Below, one piece after another: positions 36,940 to 46,615 of a stretch of DNA of 64,000 nucleotides. The translations under genes were made by a program, and so were the position numbers. This DNA is from Chitinophagaceae bacterium (lineage in GTDB: Bacteria > Bacteroidota > Bacteroidia > Chitinophagales > Chitinophagaceae). Location: positions 241,001 to 305,000 of the forward strand of contig JADKAM010000002.1 of the NCBI GenBank assembly GCA_016715365.1, written 5' to 3'. The notes under the pieces were generated by a model. The model was not told where the DNA came from. It did no database searches and was given only the letters and a program-made list of their open reading frames with translations. Each line of letters starts with the position of its first letter. The first letter of the stretch is position 1.

Positions 36940-37840
36940 AAAAATTCAAAACGGGCCTGTTTGCAATTCCATCATTGATTATTTTCAAAATATCTTCTCT
37001 TTCTTTTCCAACCAAAGTAAGTCTTGGTGCCCTCACTGTTTCTGAACCAATGCCAACCTGTGCTTCGGCCAGTTTAATATACTGCACCAGTTTAGGATGA
37101 ATATCCAGTTCGAGTAATGGCATAAACCAGCGGTATATTTTTGTTGCTTCTTCAATTTTACCGGCTTTAACCAAATTAAATATGGTAACTGTTTCTTTTG
37201 GAAAAGCACAAACCAATCCTGCTACCCAGCCATCGGCACCCAGGCAAAGTTCTTCCATGGCAATGGTATCAACACCACATAAGATTTTAAAACGGTCGCC
37301 AAAACGGTTTCGCATCCTGGTTACATTGCTGACATCTCTGGTGCTTTCCTTTACGGCTGTAATGTTTTTACATGCCTGCAGCTCATCAAACATATCCAGC
37401 GTTACTTCAGTTTTATAATCAACGGGGTTGTTATAGATCATGATGGGAAGATCTGTAGTATCGGCAACAGTCTTAAAATAAGTAACCGTTTCCCGGTGGT
37501 CGGTTTTATAACGCATCGCCGGTAGCATCATAATGCCACGGGCACCCCATTCCTTTGCATATGCTGCCTGTTGCAAGGCTTCTTTTGTACTTCCTTCAGC
37601 GATGTTCAGTATAACCGGCACTTTGCCTGCGCATTTTTCAACGGCAAATTTTATCAATTGTTCCTTTTCTGTGGTGGTTAAAACACTGGCTTCGCCCAAG
37701 GTGCCGCCCAGCACTATACCGTTAACGCCGGCATCCAGTTGGGCATTTAAATTTTTTTCAAACAAAGGAAGATCCAAACTGTCATCCGCAGTAAATTTTG
37801 TAGTAAGGGCGGGGAAAACGCCGGTCCAGTTAAAAGACAT
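36938..37840 (-). CDS. Pyrroline-4-hydroxy-2-carboxylate deaminase (DHDPS/NAL family)
   Basis: A 300-residue class I aldolase-fold protein. Start at ATG 37838-37840 gives MSFNWTGVFPALTTKF, the family's usual beginning; the longer reading from 37981 passes through the GTGTCACC repeat and is rejected. The active site is visible: Tyr in MIYNNPVDY, Schiff-base Lys in ITAVKESTRD, and GGTLGEASVLT near residue 45. Its neighbours (semialdehyde dehydrogenase, hydroxyproline epimerase, FAD dehydrogenase) indicate conversion of pyrroline-4-hydroxy-2-carboxylate to 2-oxoglutarate semialdehyde and ammonia, not lysine biosynthesis. It starts the block with the dehydrogenase, GNAT and TlpA genes. Confidence 0.9.
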   Translation of the reverse strand: MSFNWTGVFPALTTKFTADDSLDLPLFEKNLNAQLDAGVNGIVLGGTLGEASVLTTTEKEQLIKFAVEKCAGKVPVILNIAEGSTKEALQQAAYAKEWGARGIMMLPAMRYKTDHRETVTYFKTVADTTDLPIMIYNNPVDYKTEVTLDMFDELQACKNITAVKESTRDVSNVTRMRNRFGDRFKILCGVDTIAMEELCLGADGWVAGLVCAFPKETVTIFNLVKAGKIEEATKIYRWFMPLLELDIHPKLVQYIKLAEAQVGIGSETVRAPRLTLVGKEREDILKIINDGIANRPVLNF

Positions 37841-37921
37841 AAAAATTATTTTTATGCAAACTACAAAAGCTATGGCTACCAGCCAAAGGTTAGTTATGTG
37901 GGGTGAATTTAAAATGTCGCA

Positions 37922-37985
37922 AGTGGTGTCACCTTTTATAACGTACTTTTTATCGTCAGGCAGCAATAAAAAAAGTGACACCTCT
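37922..37985. repeat. GTGTCACC hairpin repeat, copy 2
   Basis: GTGTCACCTTTT pairs with AAAAAGTGACAC with one mismatch; the loop side TCAGGCAGCAATAA is identical to copy 1 at 32303-32366, in the same orientation. It lies in the 321-bp divergent spacer (37841-38161) between the deaminase and sensor kinase genes; the rest of the spacer shows no other clear structure. Confidence 0.8.
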
Positions 37986-38161
37986 ATAGTATAGTATGCA
38001 ACAATTTTAAAAGTACCCTTATGTGCCTGTATAAATAAAAAGCCAATTGTAGCAATGGGTTAATTAAATTTGAAAATCACTTTAATGTTACCAGGCTAAA
38101 ATCTTATCAAATTAAAATGCGTTTTACGCTTCCATACCGGCTGGCTGAATGTAAAATAAAA

Positions 38162-41077
38162 ATGCCTGTTGGCGTATTGCTTTTCAGTTTCATTATTTTA
38201 GTTCAAATAAACATATTTGGCCAGGATCCCCCATTCATAAATTACAATGAACAAAACGGATTATCAACCAGTGTTATTTACGGGCTCTTCCAGGATTCGG
38301 AAGATAATATCTGGTTTTGTACCAATTCAGGCGCCGTAAAATTTAATGGAAATAAACTGACCCCTTATAAGAAAAAAGACGGCCTTTCAGGAAATGAAGT
38401 ATTTAAAATATTTGAAGATTCGCAGCACCGGCTTTGGTTTATGACTGCAAGCGGGCTCTTATCTTATTACAAGGATAAAAAAATTTATAACGAAAAAGAT
38501 CATCCTGTTTTTTCACAGTTAAAGATCCGTTATTTTATTTCAGACATACGGGAAGATCAGTTCCATAATATCTGGATCATTCCCGATAAAGGAAATGTTT
38601 ATGCAATTTCAGGAAATTTAAAATCCTTCAGGGAAGTGCCGCTGCAAACTACCAATGGCATTTTTTTTAGTTTTAAAGGGGGTGATTATCTTTCTGCAAC
38701 GCAGGGTATTTATGCTATCGGTGCAGAAATAAATAAGTTAGATTTCTCGAATTTTTCTTCAGCACCACAAAATGCCCGGCATTGTTTTTCTGATAATTTT
38801 GTTTACACAGGCCGCAATCAAAAAGTAGAGATGTATGATATGCAAAACAAGCGTGCATCTTTTTTTGAAACACCCGATTTGCCGGCAAACCTGAATTCGA
38901 TTTCAGTAATTGATTCATTCATTTATATCTGCTCAGGCAAAGGACTGAGCCTGTATAATAAACGGGATCATAAAAAAGCAGGGCAATTTTTCAGCACGGT
39001 AAACGTATCACATGTGCTTAAAGATAAGGAAGGCTCTTTGTGGATATCTACATTGAATGAAGGGGTAATGTATATTCCCAATATGCGTGTAAATTTTTTA
39101 AAGTCTCCCGGTTATTTTAACGGAAACAAAGTGCTGAAATTAAACGGGCTGGGCAATCATGTAATCATCGGGCAATCTAATTCCAAAGCAGATTATTATT
39201 ACCGCGGAGTTTTAAAACATATTATTACACCTGAAGAAACAAGAGGAGAAGGCCGTACTTATACCATTAAAGCAAACCAGGCAGATTCGTCCTTTACCAT
39301 ATCCAACCAGTCGGGGTTAACGCAATTTCCTTTGAAGGGTAAAATAAGTTATATGGAAAATGTGGCCATGCTGGCTTATGCCGATTTTAATGACGATTCG
39401 GTGTATGTTAGTACCCCTTCAGTATTGGGTAAGTTTCCAAAGAAAATAACGCCAAACTATTTTTCAAAAGGGTTAAATCCTTTTGTTTTTGATTCAATAA
39501 GAGCAGATGTATTGTATTTTGATAAAACCGATTCTGTTTTATATGCCGGTAACAAAACGGGGCTTCATCTTTATAAAGACAGAAAAAAAATACAGCACAG
39601 GTACGCCTCTTTTAATGGCTTAAGTTTTACTGATATTGATAAAGACGGGCAGGGTATTTTTATTGCAACCACACTGGGCGACGGCGTTTTCTTTTTTAAT
39701 AAGGATACTGTTTTAAACCTGAATGAAAAGTCGGGCCTTACAGATAATATGTGCACCAGTTTGTTTATGCAAAATGACAGCACGGTTTGGGTAAGCACTT
39801 TAAATGGCTTAAACCGTATTTTATATAATTACAGCGATGGAGAGCTTACCGGTATAAAAATCAGGAATTTTTACCGCAATGATGGTTTGCCTTCAAACTA
39901 CATCAACGATATTTATATTTACGGAGATAGCGTATGGTTGGCTACCAATATTGGCCTGGCGGTTTTTAATGAAAAAGATCTGCCCAGTTATTCCTATTCG
40001 CCCAAAATGGTGATAGAAGCTTTTAAAGCAAACGATGTATACAGACCGGTTTTTTCATCGGCCCGTATTAATCTTGACCGCAACAGCAATAACATTGTTA
40101 TTGAATTTAATTGCCGCACTTTTAAAAATGCAGTTTCTGTTTTGTATAAATATAAACTGGCGGGACTTAACAGCAATTGGATAGTAACAAGAAATAACCA
40201 GGTTGATTTTACCGGCCTGCCTCCTGGTAAATATGAATTTGCTGTGTATGCATACAGCTTAAATGAAAACTGGAAATCGAATATTGAGCGCATCTATTTT
40301 ACCATAAAGCCTGCCTATTGGGAAACAACCTGGTTCAGGATTTTACTGGCAACAATAATACTGCTTGGAATTGCATTGCTGGTATTTTACCAGTTCAGAA
40401 AAGTGAAAAACAAATTCACGCTGCAAAAGAAAATCATTAATTACGAGAAAGAAATGCTGGAACTGGAGCAGCAGGCATTACGCCTGCAGATGAACCCGCA
40501 TTTTATTTTCAATGCCTTAAACTCAATACAGTACACTATTCTCAGTGGTAAACAAAATGATGCTTACAACAGTCTTGAGTTATTTTCTTCGCTGATAAGA
40601 GGTATACTTGAAAATTCGAAATACAAATTTATTGCGCTGGAAGATGAAATTGAGATACTTAAAATTTACATACAGATAGAAGCCAAACGCTTTAGTTCGG
40701 ATTTCAATTACGAAGTAAGAATAGATCCGGAGATTGACCTGAGCAGTATTAAAATACCCCCCATGCTCATACAACCATTTGTTGAAAACAGTATCTGGCA
40801 TGGGCTTATGCCAAAAACAGAAGGCGATAAGAAATTGATATTATCTTTTACCGGTACCGATGATGCGATCATCTGCAAAGTAGAAGACAATGGCATTGGG
40901 CGTAATAAAGCGGCCGCCATGAAAAGTAAAAAGCATGGAACTTCATTGGGCACAGCACTAACTTTTAACCGTGTTGCCAATATAAATATGCTTGAAAATA
41001 AAATCAGGTATGCAATTGAAATTTACGATAAAGCAAAGGATGGAGGAACGATTGTTACCATCACCATTCAGCGTTAA
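38162..41077 (+). CDS. Propeller-type LytS-family sensor histidine kinase
   Basis: A 971-residue sensor. The ATG at 38162 gives a signal peptide (VGVLLFSFIILVQINIFGQ); an upstream ATG at 38117 adds 15 residues. The periplasmic part has repeated two-component-regulator propeller blades (GLSTSVIYGLFQDSEDNIWFCT; GLSGNEVFKIFEDSQHRLWFMT; GLTDNMCTSLFMQNDSTVWVST), then a Y_Y_Y domain (LPPGKYEFAVYAYS), a TM helix near residues 723-745, a LytS-type histidine-kinase domain (His780 in MNPHFIFNALNS), and an HATPase (VEDNGIGR). The cognate LytTR regulator follows 78 bp later. Ligand unknown. Confidence 0.92.
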   Translation: MPVGVLLFSFIILVQINIFGQDPPFINYNEQNGLSTSVIYGLFQDSEDNIWFCTNSGAVKFNGNKLTPYKKKDGLSGNEVFKIFEDSQHRLWFMTASGLLSYYKDKKIYNEKDHPVFSQLKIRYFISDIREDQFHNIWIIPDKGNVYAISGNLKSFREVPLQTTNGIFFSFKGGDYLSATQGIYAIGAEINKLDFSNFSSAPQNARHCFSDNFVYTGRNQKVEMYDMQNKRASFFETPDLPANLNSISVIDSFIYICSGKGLSLYNKRDHKKAGQFFSTVNVSHVLKDKEGSLWISTLNEGVMYIPNMRVNFLKSPGYFNGNKVLKLNGLGNHVIIGQSNSKADYYYRGVLKHIITPEETRGEGRTYTIKANQADSSFTISNQSGLTQFPLKGKISYMENVAMLAYADFNDDSVYVSTPSVLGKFPKKITPNYFSKGLNPFVFDSIRADVLYFDKTDSVLYAGNKTGLHLYKDRKKIQHRYASFNGLSFTDIDKDGQGIFIATTLGDGVFFFNKDTVLNLNEKSGLTDNMCTSLFMQNDSTVWVSTLNGLNRILYNYSDGELTGIKIRNFYRNDGLPSNYINDIYIYGDSVWLATNIGLAVFNEKDLPSYSYSPKMVIEAFKANDVYRPVFSSARINLDRNSNNIVIEFNCRTFKNAVSVLYKYKLAGLNSNWIVTRNNQVDFTGLPPGKYEFAVYAYSLNENWKSNIERIYFTIKPAYWETTWFRILLATIILLGIALLVFYQFRKVKNKFTLQKKIINYEKEMLELEQQALRLQMNPHFIFNALNSIQYTILSGKQNDAYNSLELFSSLIRGILENSKYKFIALEDEIEILKIYIQIEAKRFSSDFNYEVRIDPEIDLSSIKIPPMLIQPFVENSIWHGLMPKTEGDKKLILSFTGTDDAIICKVEDNGIGRNKAAAMKSKKHGTSLGTALTFNRVANINMLENKIRYAIEIYDKAKDGGTIVTITIQR

Positions 41078-41122
41078 AAGAAAAATATTTTGCAGGAATA
41101 TGCTTTGTTTGGTTCAGAAAAT

Positions 41123-41130
41123 TAACTTTG
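41123..41130 (+). promoter_or_regulatory. Candidate -7 element before the LytTR regulator
   Basis: TAACTTTG matches TAnnTTTG, about 25 bp before the regulator ATG. It would let the regulator be made separately from the kinase. Confidence 0.35.
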
Positions 41131-41155
41131 TTACTTCAGCAGTAATTGTAAAATC

Positions 41156-41914
41156 ATGAAAGCTATAATCATAGATGATGAATTGAGTGGCCGGGAAGTA
41201 TTAAAAAAACTGGTGCAGTTAAATTGCCCCGAAGTTACTGTTGTAAACACTTTAAACGCTATTGAAACCGGCTTACAATCTATTAATGAAGACAAACCCG
41301 ATCTTGTTTTTCTTGATATTCAAATGCCCAATGCGTCGGGGTTTGACCTGCTGAACCAGATTGATAAAATTGACTTTGAAATTATTTTTGTTACCGCACA
41401 CGACAGCTTTGCCATACGTGCTTTTAAATACGCAGCTGTTGATTATTTATTAAAACCAATAAAAGTTACCGAGCTTATTGATGCGGTGAAAAGGGCAGAC
41501 GAAAGAATAAAAAACAATCAAACCCAGGATAATGTAAAATTTATGCTGGAGAAAGTAAGTCCGGTAAAGAAGGTATTTCTTAACAATAAAATACTCTTGC
41601 CTACACTGGGTGGATATAATATTATTGAAGTGTCTGACATAACTTATTGCAAAAGCGAATCCAACTACACCAGGTTTCATTTTGCCGACGGAAAAAACCT
41701 GGTTGTAAGCAAAACGTTAAAAGAATTTGAATCTATTTTGCTTGAAAATAATTTTTTCAGAATACACCGGTCATACATCATCAACCTGAACTGCATTGCA
41801 AAATACAATAAAGGCAAGGGTGGCGAAGTGGTAATGAAAGACGGCGCTATACTGGAAGTTTCCAGGGAAAAAAAGGAAGAGTTTCTCAAATTATTCTCCA
41901 TATCAGATAGTTGA
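41156..41914 (+). CDS. LytTR-family response regulator
   Basis: A 252-residue regulator: receiver domain with phospho-acceptor Asp54 in FLDIQMPN, Thr/Ala switch VTAHDSFA, and Lys in LLKPI; then a C-terminal LytTR DNA-binding domain from about residue 140 (YCKSESNYTRFHFADGKN, FRIHRSYIINLNCIA). It is paired with the propeller kinase directly upstream. Targets are unknown; the nearest downstream candidate is the M4 protease gene. Confidence 0.94.
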   Translation: MKAIIIDDELSGREVLKKLVQLNCPEVTVVNTLNAIETGLQSINEDKPDLVFLDIQMPNASGFDLLNQIDKIDFEIIFVTAHDSFAIRAFKYAAVDYLLKPIKVTELIDAVKRADERIKNNQTQDNVKFMLEKVSPVKKVFLNNKILLPTLGGYNIIEVSDITYCKSESNYTRFHFADGKNLVVSKTLKEFESILLENNFFRIHRSYIINLNCIAKYNKGKGGEVVMKDGAILEVSREKKEEFLKLFSISDS

Positions 41915-41995
41915 TCAATATTTGGCACCTCCTTTGGCACAATAATTTTTGTGTTCCAATTTTAAATTCTATCTGCTTTAAAAGGCTCCAAAGTA

Positions 41996-42019
41996 CCCCC
42001 TTCAGGGGGCGGAGAGGGT
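41996..42019. repeat. CCCCCTTCAGGGGGCGGAG repeat
   Basis: CCCCCTTCAGGGGG forms a small hairpin, continued by CGGAGAGGG. This word is frequent in Bacteroidota intergenic DNA. It lies in the 263-bp gap before the M4 protease gene; nothing else stands out in that gap. Confidence 0.6.
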
Positions 42020-42177
42020 CACTTCACTCACCCAAACCATCACTTGGCTAATTGCAGCATTTGCAGGTTAAATCAATGTATACATTTGTTTAGGGTAGAA
42101 CTTTTAGCCTTTATTCAGTATGTTTTTAATGTCCGCTCAAAGCCTGAACTTTTTTTGAAAACTTTTAAACCAAGCAA

Positions 42178-45100
42178 ATGAAAAAATTATTTACCCTTAC
42201 ACTTATTTCTGCCTTTATGTTGTTTTCGCAGCTTTCAAAAGCACAGCAAATACAAAAAGGCAATCCCGGTATGTGGCCTGCTTTTATAAAATACGATAAG
42301 GCAGCTCCGGCTTTCAGCAAATCCAATATAGCTATTGTTGATGCTGATGGAAAACCGGCAGCAATTACAAATGGCATTATTAAAAACATTACCAAAGATG
42401 CTGATGGTACAGAACATTACCGCTGCCAGCAAACCCTGAATGGTATTGCAGTAGAAAATGCCATCATGGTGGTGCATGTTGCCAACGGAAAAATAAAAAG
42501 CCAGAATGGAAAATGGATAAAGAATTTTCCGGCCAGTTTAAAGGCCGCTGCTTCTATGACCGAAGCAATTGCATTAAGTAAAGCCTTACAGGAAGTTGGT
42601 GCAAAAAAATACAAATGGCAAATACCCGGGGAAGAAGCTTTTTTAAAAAGAGAACAAAAAAAATCTGCCGCAAGTTTTTTTCCAAAAGCCAGGCTGGTTT
42701 ACTATAGCGGCGAAAGCGATGTGATGCCGGCAGCAATGCGCCTTGCTTACAAATTTGATATTTATGCGCAGGAGCCTGTTAGCCGCCAATTGGTTTTTGT
42801 AGATGCTGTTAACGGAAAAATTTTAGGTAAGCGTGAAGTGATTCATGAAACCAATGCACCAGGTACAGCACAAACAGGTTACAGCGGAACACAAAATATT
42901 ACAACAGATTACACTGGTGCCGCTTACCGGTTAAGAGAAACCGGAAGAGGGAATGGCATCAACACCTACAACATGCAAACCGGCACAAACTATTTTGCTG
43001 CAGTTGATTTTACAGATGCCGATAATAACTGGAACAATGTAAATGTTGCACAGGATGAATATGCAACGGATGCACATTGGGGAACAGAAAAAACTTACGA
43101 TTATTTCTTTACAACTTTTAACCGCAATAGTATCGATAATCTGGGAATGGAACTTAACAGCTATGTGCATTACAGCACGGGCTTTTTCAATGCTTATTGG
43201 GATGGAGACAGGATGACTTACGGAGATGGCGATGGTGCCCATGGCAATAAGCCATTAACTACACTTGATATTTGCGGGCACGAAATAACACATGGTATCA
43301 CCGAGTTTACTTCTGCCTTGGTATACTCATACGAAAGCGGAGCCATGAATGAAGGCTTCAGTGATATTTTTGGTACAGCCATTGAAGCCTATGCAAGGCC
43401 AACTAATAACGACTGGCTAATCGGTGGCGATTTTTTTACAATCCGCAGCATGAGTAATCCAAATACCTATAACCAGCCTGATACATACCAGGGTACTTTT
43501 TGGTACAGCGGAGCCGGCGATAACGGCGGTGTACATTACAACAGCGGCGTATTAAATCACTGGTTTTATTTATTAACTGTTGGCGGCAGTGGCGTTAACG
43601 ATCACAGCGTTTCTTTTAATGTTACCGGCATTGGTATGGCAAAAGCGGCAGCAATTGCATACAGGTTAAATACGGTTTACCTGGTTCCCACTTCACAATA
43701 CTACGACGCCAGGGTATTTGGTATTCAGGCAGCCGAAGATTTATATGGTGTTGGCAGTCCCGAAGCAATACAAACAGCCAATGCATGGACCGCTGTTGGT
43801 TTATATGCACCAACCTGTAATGCAACAGCTGGTTTAACAACAGCATCAGTACTTGATATAAGCGCTACATTAAAATGGACAGCAGAACCTGGTGCCCTGT
43901 ATTACAATGTTCAATACAAAGAAACTGCTTCTTCTTTCTGGTCTTCTGTAATAACAGTTACAACAGATAGTTTAAACATCGGCGGATTAACACATTCTAC
44001 ATCTTACGATTTCAGGGTAAGATCAAGCTGCAATCCCTTATACACGAATGCACAGTTTACAACAGCAGGTCCCATTTGCAATGCACCCGGCGGAATGACT
44101 TTTATAACTACAGCAAGCACAGCTTTGTTAGACTGGAACCCTGCATTGTATGCACTCAGTTATGATGTTGAGTATAAATTGCCCGCAGATAATGTTTGGA
44201 CCCTGGCTGGTAACACAACAGCAACAGGTTTTACAATAACCGGCCTTACAAGTCCAACCACATATGATTGCAGAATAAAAACAAATTGCAACTTTGGCGG
44301 CAGTGGTTATTATCAGTTTCAGTTTACCACCACACTTACGCCTTGTGATGCACCAATAAACCTTGCTTTCTCTTACAACAATAACGTGTCAACCTTTACC
44401 TGGGATTCGGTACCCGGTGTCATTGATTATATTTTTGAACTGGATTGGGCAGGTGGCAATTTTGGATTGTTTGATGATATTACCACAACACACTCGTATT
44501 CATTTGCCAATCTGATGCAGGGGGGTAATTTCCAGTTTCGAGTAAGAGCAAACTGTGGTACCAGTTACAGTTTGCCCAGTGCTACTTACGTATTTACTGT
44601 GCCATGCTCAGCACCGGGTAGTTTATCCGCAACAAATATTACAACAACAGGTGCTACTTTAAACTGGGTGCCTGCTGCGGTAAATAATGCCAACACAACT
44701 TTTTCAATAGCCTACCGGTTGGCTAATACCAATAATGCATGGACAAGCATTGGAAATACCAATGCCAGTACCATTAATGTTTCAGGTTTATTTTCCGGCA
44801 CACAATACCAATGGCGTGTAAAAAAACTTTGCACTAATATAAACAGTGTTGAAGTGTTTGATGTGTTTACAACACTTGCTGCTCCATGTAATGCGCCAAC
44901 AGCTTTAACCAGCTCGGGCATCACAGCATCGCAGGCTACTGTAAGCTGGGCCGCCGTTAGCGGTGCAGTAAATTACAGTGTGCAGTACAAACCTGCAGGC
45001 AGCAGCACCTGGTCGTCATCTATCAATACCGGTACAGCAAGTCTTGCAATTACAGGTCTTAGTGCCTCCACCTTGTACGACTGGCAGGTGATGACAAACT

Positions 45101-46440
45101 GTAATGCAAATGCAAGCAGTTTTGTGAGCGCTCAGTTTACAACGCTTACACCTCCTTGTAATACACCAACAGCATTAAGCACTACCGCTATTGCAGCTAC
45201 ACAGGCAACTGTAAACTGGGCTGCTGTAAGTGGTGCAGTAAGTTATAGTGTGCAATACAAAGCAGCAAGCAGCAGCACCTGGTCAACGGCTGTTAATACA
45301 ACTTCAACAAGCCGCACAATTACCGGTTTAACTGCTTCAACATTATACGATTGGAGAGTAATGACGAACTGCAGCCTCAATGCAGGCAGTTATGCAACAG
45401 CTCAATTCACAACATCTACAGGTTCATGCGCAGTACCAACCGGCTTAACAGCAAACTATATTACCAATACAAATGCATTAATAGAATGGAATGCAGTTGG
45501 TGGTGCAAGTTCATACAGGTTGCAATACAAAACAGCAGCTGCAACCAGCTGGACAACAGTTTCAAACATTAACGCAAACCTATACACGGTAAGCAACCTG
45601 GCTATGAATACTGTTTACCAGGTTAAGATAAGTACCAAATGCGGCTCTACATTCACTGCTTATTCTCCGGTTATTTCATTCACCACATTAAACTGTGTAA
45701 CCAGTGCAAATAATACAGCACAGTGGATCGATCTGTTTAAAGTTGGTACCATCAACCGTGTTTCGGGTGCCGATGCAGGCGGTTATATAAATACAGGATT
45801 AAGTACTAACCTGGTAATTGGTTCTACTGCCAATGCAGGGCAGATAAGTGCCGGGTTTGCTGGTGCTGCAGCCAGTAATAATTACAATGTGTATATTGAT
45901 TTTAACCGAAACGGAGGCTATGAAGTTGGCGAAAGGGTATTTGGAGCTGCTTTAATAAATACTGCCGGCATATTTAATTTCGCTTTCAATATTCCGGCAA
46001 CAGCCACACCCGGTTTTACCGGTATGCGGGTGGTTATGCGTAAGAACACTGATGGGGCTCCGGCACCATGCTTACAGGGTTTTGTTGGCGAAGCCGAGGA
46101 TTACCAGGTAAATCTTACTACCACTGCTTTCCAGGGTTTTGGAGTAAATCCAATAACTGTATCTGAAGTGAAAGCCCCAACCGAAGATGTAGCGATCAAC
46201 TCCGGTATTACTGTTGGTCCTAACCCATCAACCGGTATATACAATTTGTCTTTTAACGGCGGGTTCAGTCCCGTACATTATGATATATTCAGTACAAATG
46301 GACATGCTGTTAAAAGTGCCAAGGTGGTTTCAGCAAAAATTTTACAACTTGATATTACATTAATGCCTGCAGGTATTTACCTCTTACGCCTGACAGACAG
46401 AAGTGGTAAAACTGAAATGCTGAAACTAATAAAAGAATAA
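42178..46440 (+). CDS. Secreted M4-family (thermolysin-like) metallopeptidase with FN3, GEVED and T9SS sorting domains
   Basis: A 1420-residue secreted protease. In order: signal peptide ending near SKAQ (residue 23); FTP/PepSY-like inhibitory pro-region (to about 240); M4 catalytic domain with HEITH at residues 368-372 and NEGFSD (391-396) providing the third zinc ligand; M4 C-terminal helical domain to about 540; seven FN3-like modules (about 545-1170), each beginning with Cys after a linker and ending with an NC/SC-type second Cys; a GEVED domain (about 1175-1335); and a T9SS sorting tail starting PNPSTG. It is exported through the type IX system and probably cleaved or anchored at the surface. 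FN3 modules 5 and 6 are near duplicates. It probably degrades environmental protein. Confidence 0.95.
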   Translation: MKKLFTLTLISAFMLFSQLSKAQQIQKGNPGMWPAFIKYDKAAPAFSKSNIAIVDADGKPAAITNGIIKNITKDADGTEHYRCQQTLNGIAVENAIMVVHVANGKIKSQNGKWIKNFPASLKAAASMTEAIALSKALQEVGAKKYKWQIPGEEAFLKREQKKSAASFFPKARLVYYSGESDVMPAAMRLAYKFDIYAQEPVSRQLVFVDAVNGKILGKREVIHETNAPGTAQTGYSGTQNITTDYTGAAYRLRETGRGNGINTYNMQTGTNYFAAVDFTDADNNWNNVNVAQDEYATDAHWGTEKTYDYFFTTFNRNSIDNLGMELNSYVHYSTGFFNAYWDGDRMTYGDGDGAHGNKPLTTLDICGHEITHGITEFTSALVYSYESGAMNEGFSDIFGTAIEAYARPTNNDWLIGGDFFTIRSMSNPNTYNQPDTYQGTFWYSGAGDNGGVHYNSGVLNHWFYLLTVGGSGVNDHSVSFNVTGIGMAKAAAIAYRLNTVYLVPTSQYYDARVFGIQAAEDLYGVGSPEAIQTANAWTAVGLYAPTCNATAGLTTASVLDISATLKWTAEPGALYYNVQYKETASSFWSSVITVTTDSLNIGGLTHSTSYDFRVRSSCNPLYTNAQFTTAGPICNAPGGMTFITTASTALLDWNPALYALSYDVEYKLPADNVWTLAGNTTATGFTITGLTSPTTYDCRIKTNCNFGGSGYYQFQFTTTLTPCDAPINLAFSYNNNVSTFTWDSVPGVIDYIFELDWAGGNFGLFDDITTTHSYSFANLMQGGNFQFRVRANCGTSYSLPSATYVFTVPCSAPGSLSATNITTTGATLNWVPAAVNNANTTFSIAYRLANTNNAWTSIGNTNASTINVSGLFSGTQYQWRVKKLCTNINSVEVFDVFTTLAAPCNAPTALTSSGITASQATVSWAAVSGAVNYSVQYKPAGSSTWSSSINTGTASLAITGLSASTLYDWQVMTNCNANASSFVSAQFTTLTPPCNTPTALSTTAIAATQATVNWAAVSGAVSYSVQYKAASSSTWSTAVNTTSTSRTITGLTASTLYDWRVMTNCSLNAGSYATAQFTTSTGSCAVPTGLTANYITNTNALIEWNAVGGASSYRLQYKTAAATSWTTVSNINANLYTVSNLAMNTVYQVKISTKCGSTFTAYSPVISFTTLNCVTSANNTAQWIDLFKVGTINRVSGADAGGYINTGLSTNLVIGSTANAGQISAGFAGAAASNNYNVYIDFNRNGGYEVGERVFGAALINTAGIFNFAFNIPATATPGFTGMRVVMRKNTDGAPAPCLQGFVGEAEDYQVNLTTTAFQGFGVNPITVSEVKAPTEDVAINSGITVGPNPSTGIYNLSFNGGFSPVHYDIFSTNGHAVKSAKVVSAKILQLDITLMPAGIYLLRLTDRSGKTEMLKLIKE

Positions 46441-46450
46441 TGAAACTGAT

Positions 46451-46570
46451 GGTGGCTTACCTGTAAAAGGTAAGCCATACTCAGCCTTAAAAATGGGATT
46501 CCAAAACTAGCATACGAACAATTGAACCTGAACAATGGCTTGCCTGAAAGAGGTAAGCCATTTTCAGATT
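46451..46570 (+). terminator. Two related tandem hairpins after the M4 protease gene
   Basis: TGGCTTACC...GGTAAGCCA (46453-46477) and ATGGCTTGCC...GGTAAGCCATTTT (46535-46564) share the same stem with small changes, each followed by TCAG. They fill most of the 175-bp spacer before the next gene. The second has a short T-run, so termination is plausible; the duplication is odd. Confidence 0.6.
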
Positions 46571-46615
46571 TTAAAAAACTCTCAGTAAAAGCAGTTAAAT
46601 CAAAACCTGAATCAT

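Noticed and set aside
36938..37840. Dihydrodipicolinate synthase for lysine biosynthesis
   Set aside because: The fold fits, but hydroxyproline genes surround it and the lysine pathway neighbours are absent; a deaminase role is preferred.
37841..37981. 47-residue N-terminal extension of the deaminase ORF
   Set aside because: It also runs through the GTGTCACC repeat; ATG 37838-37840 gives the usual family start.
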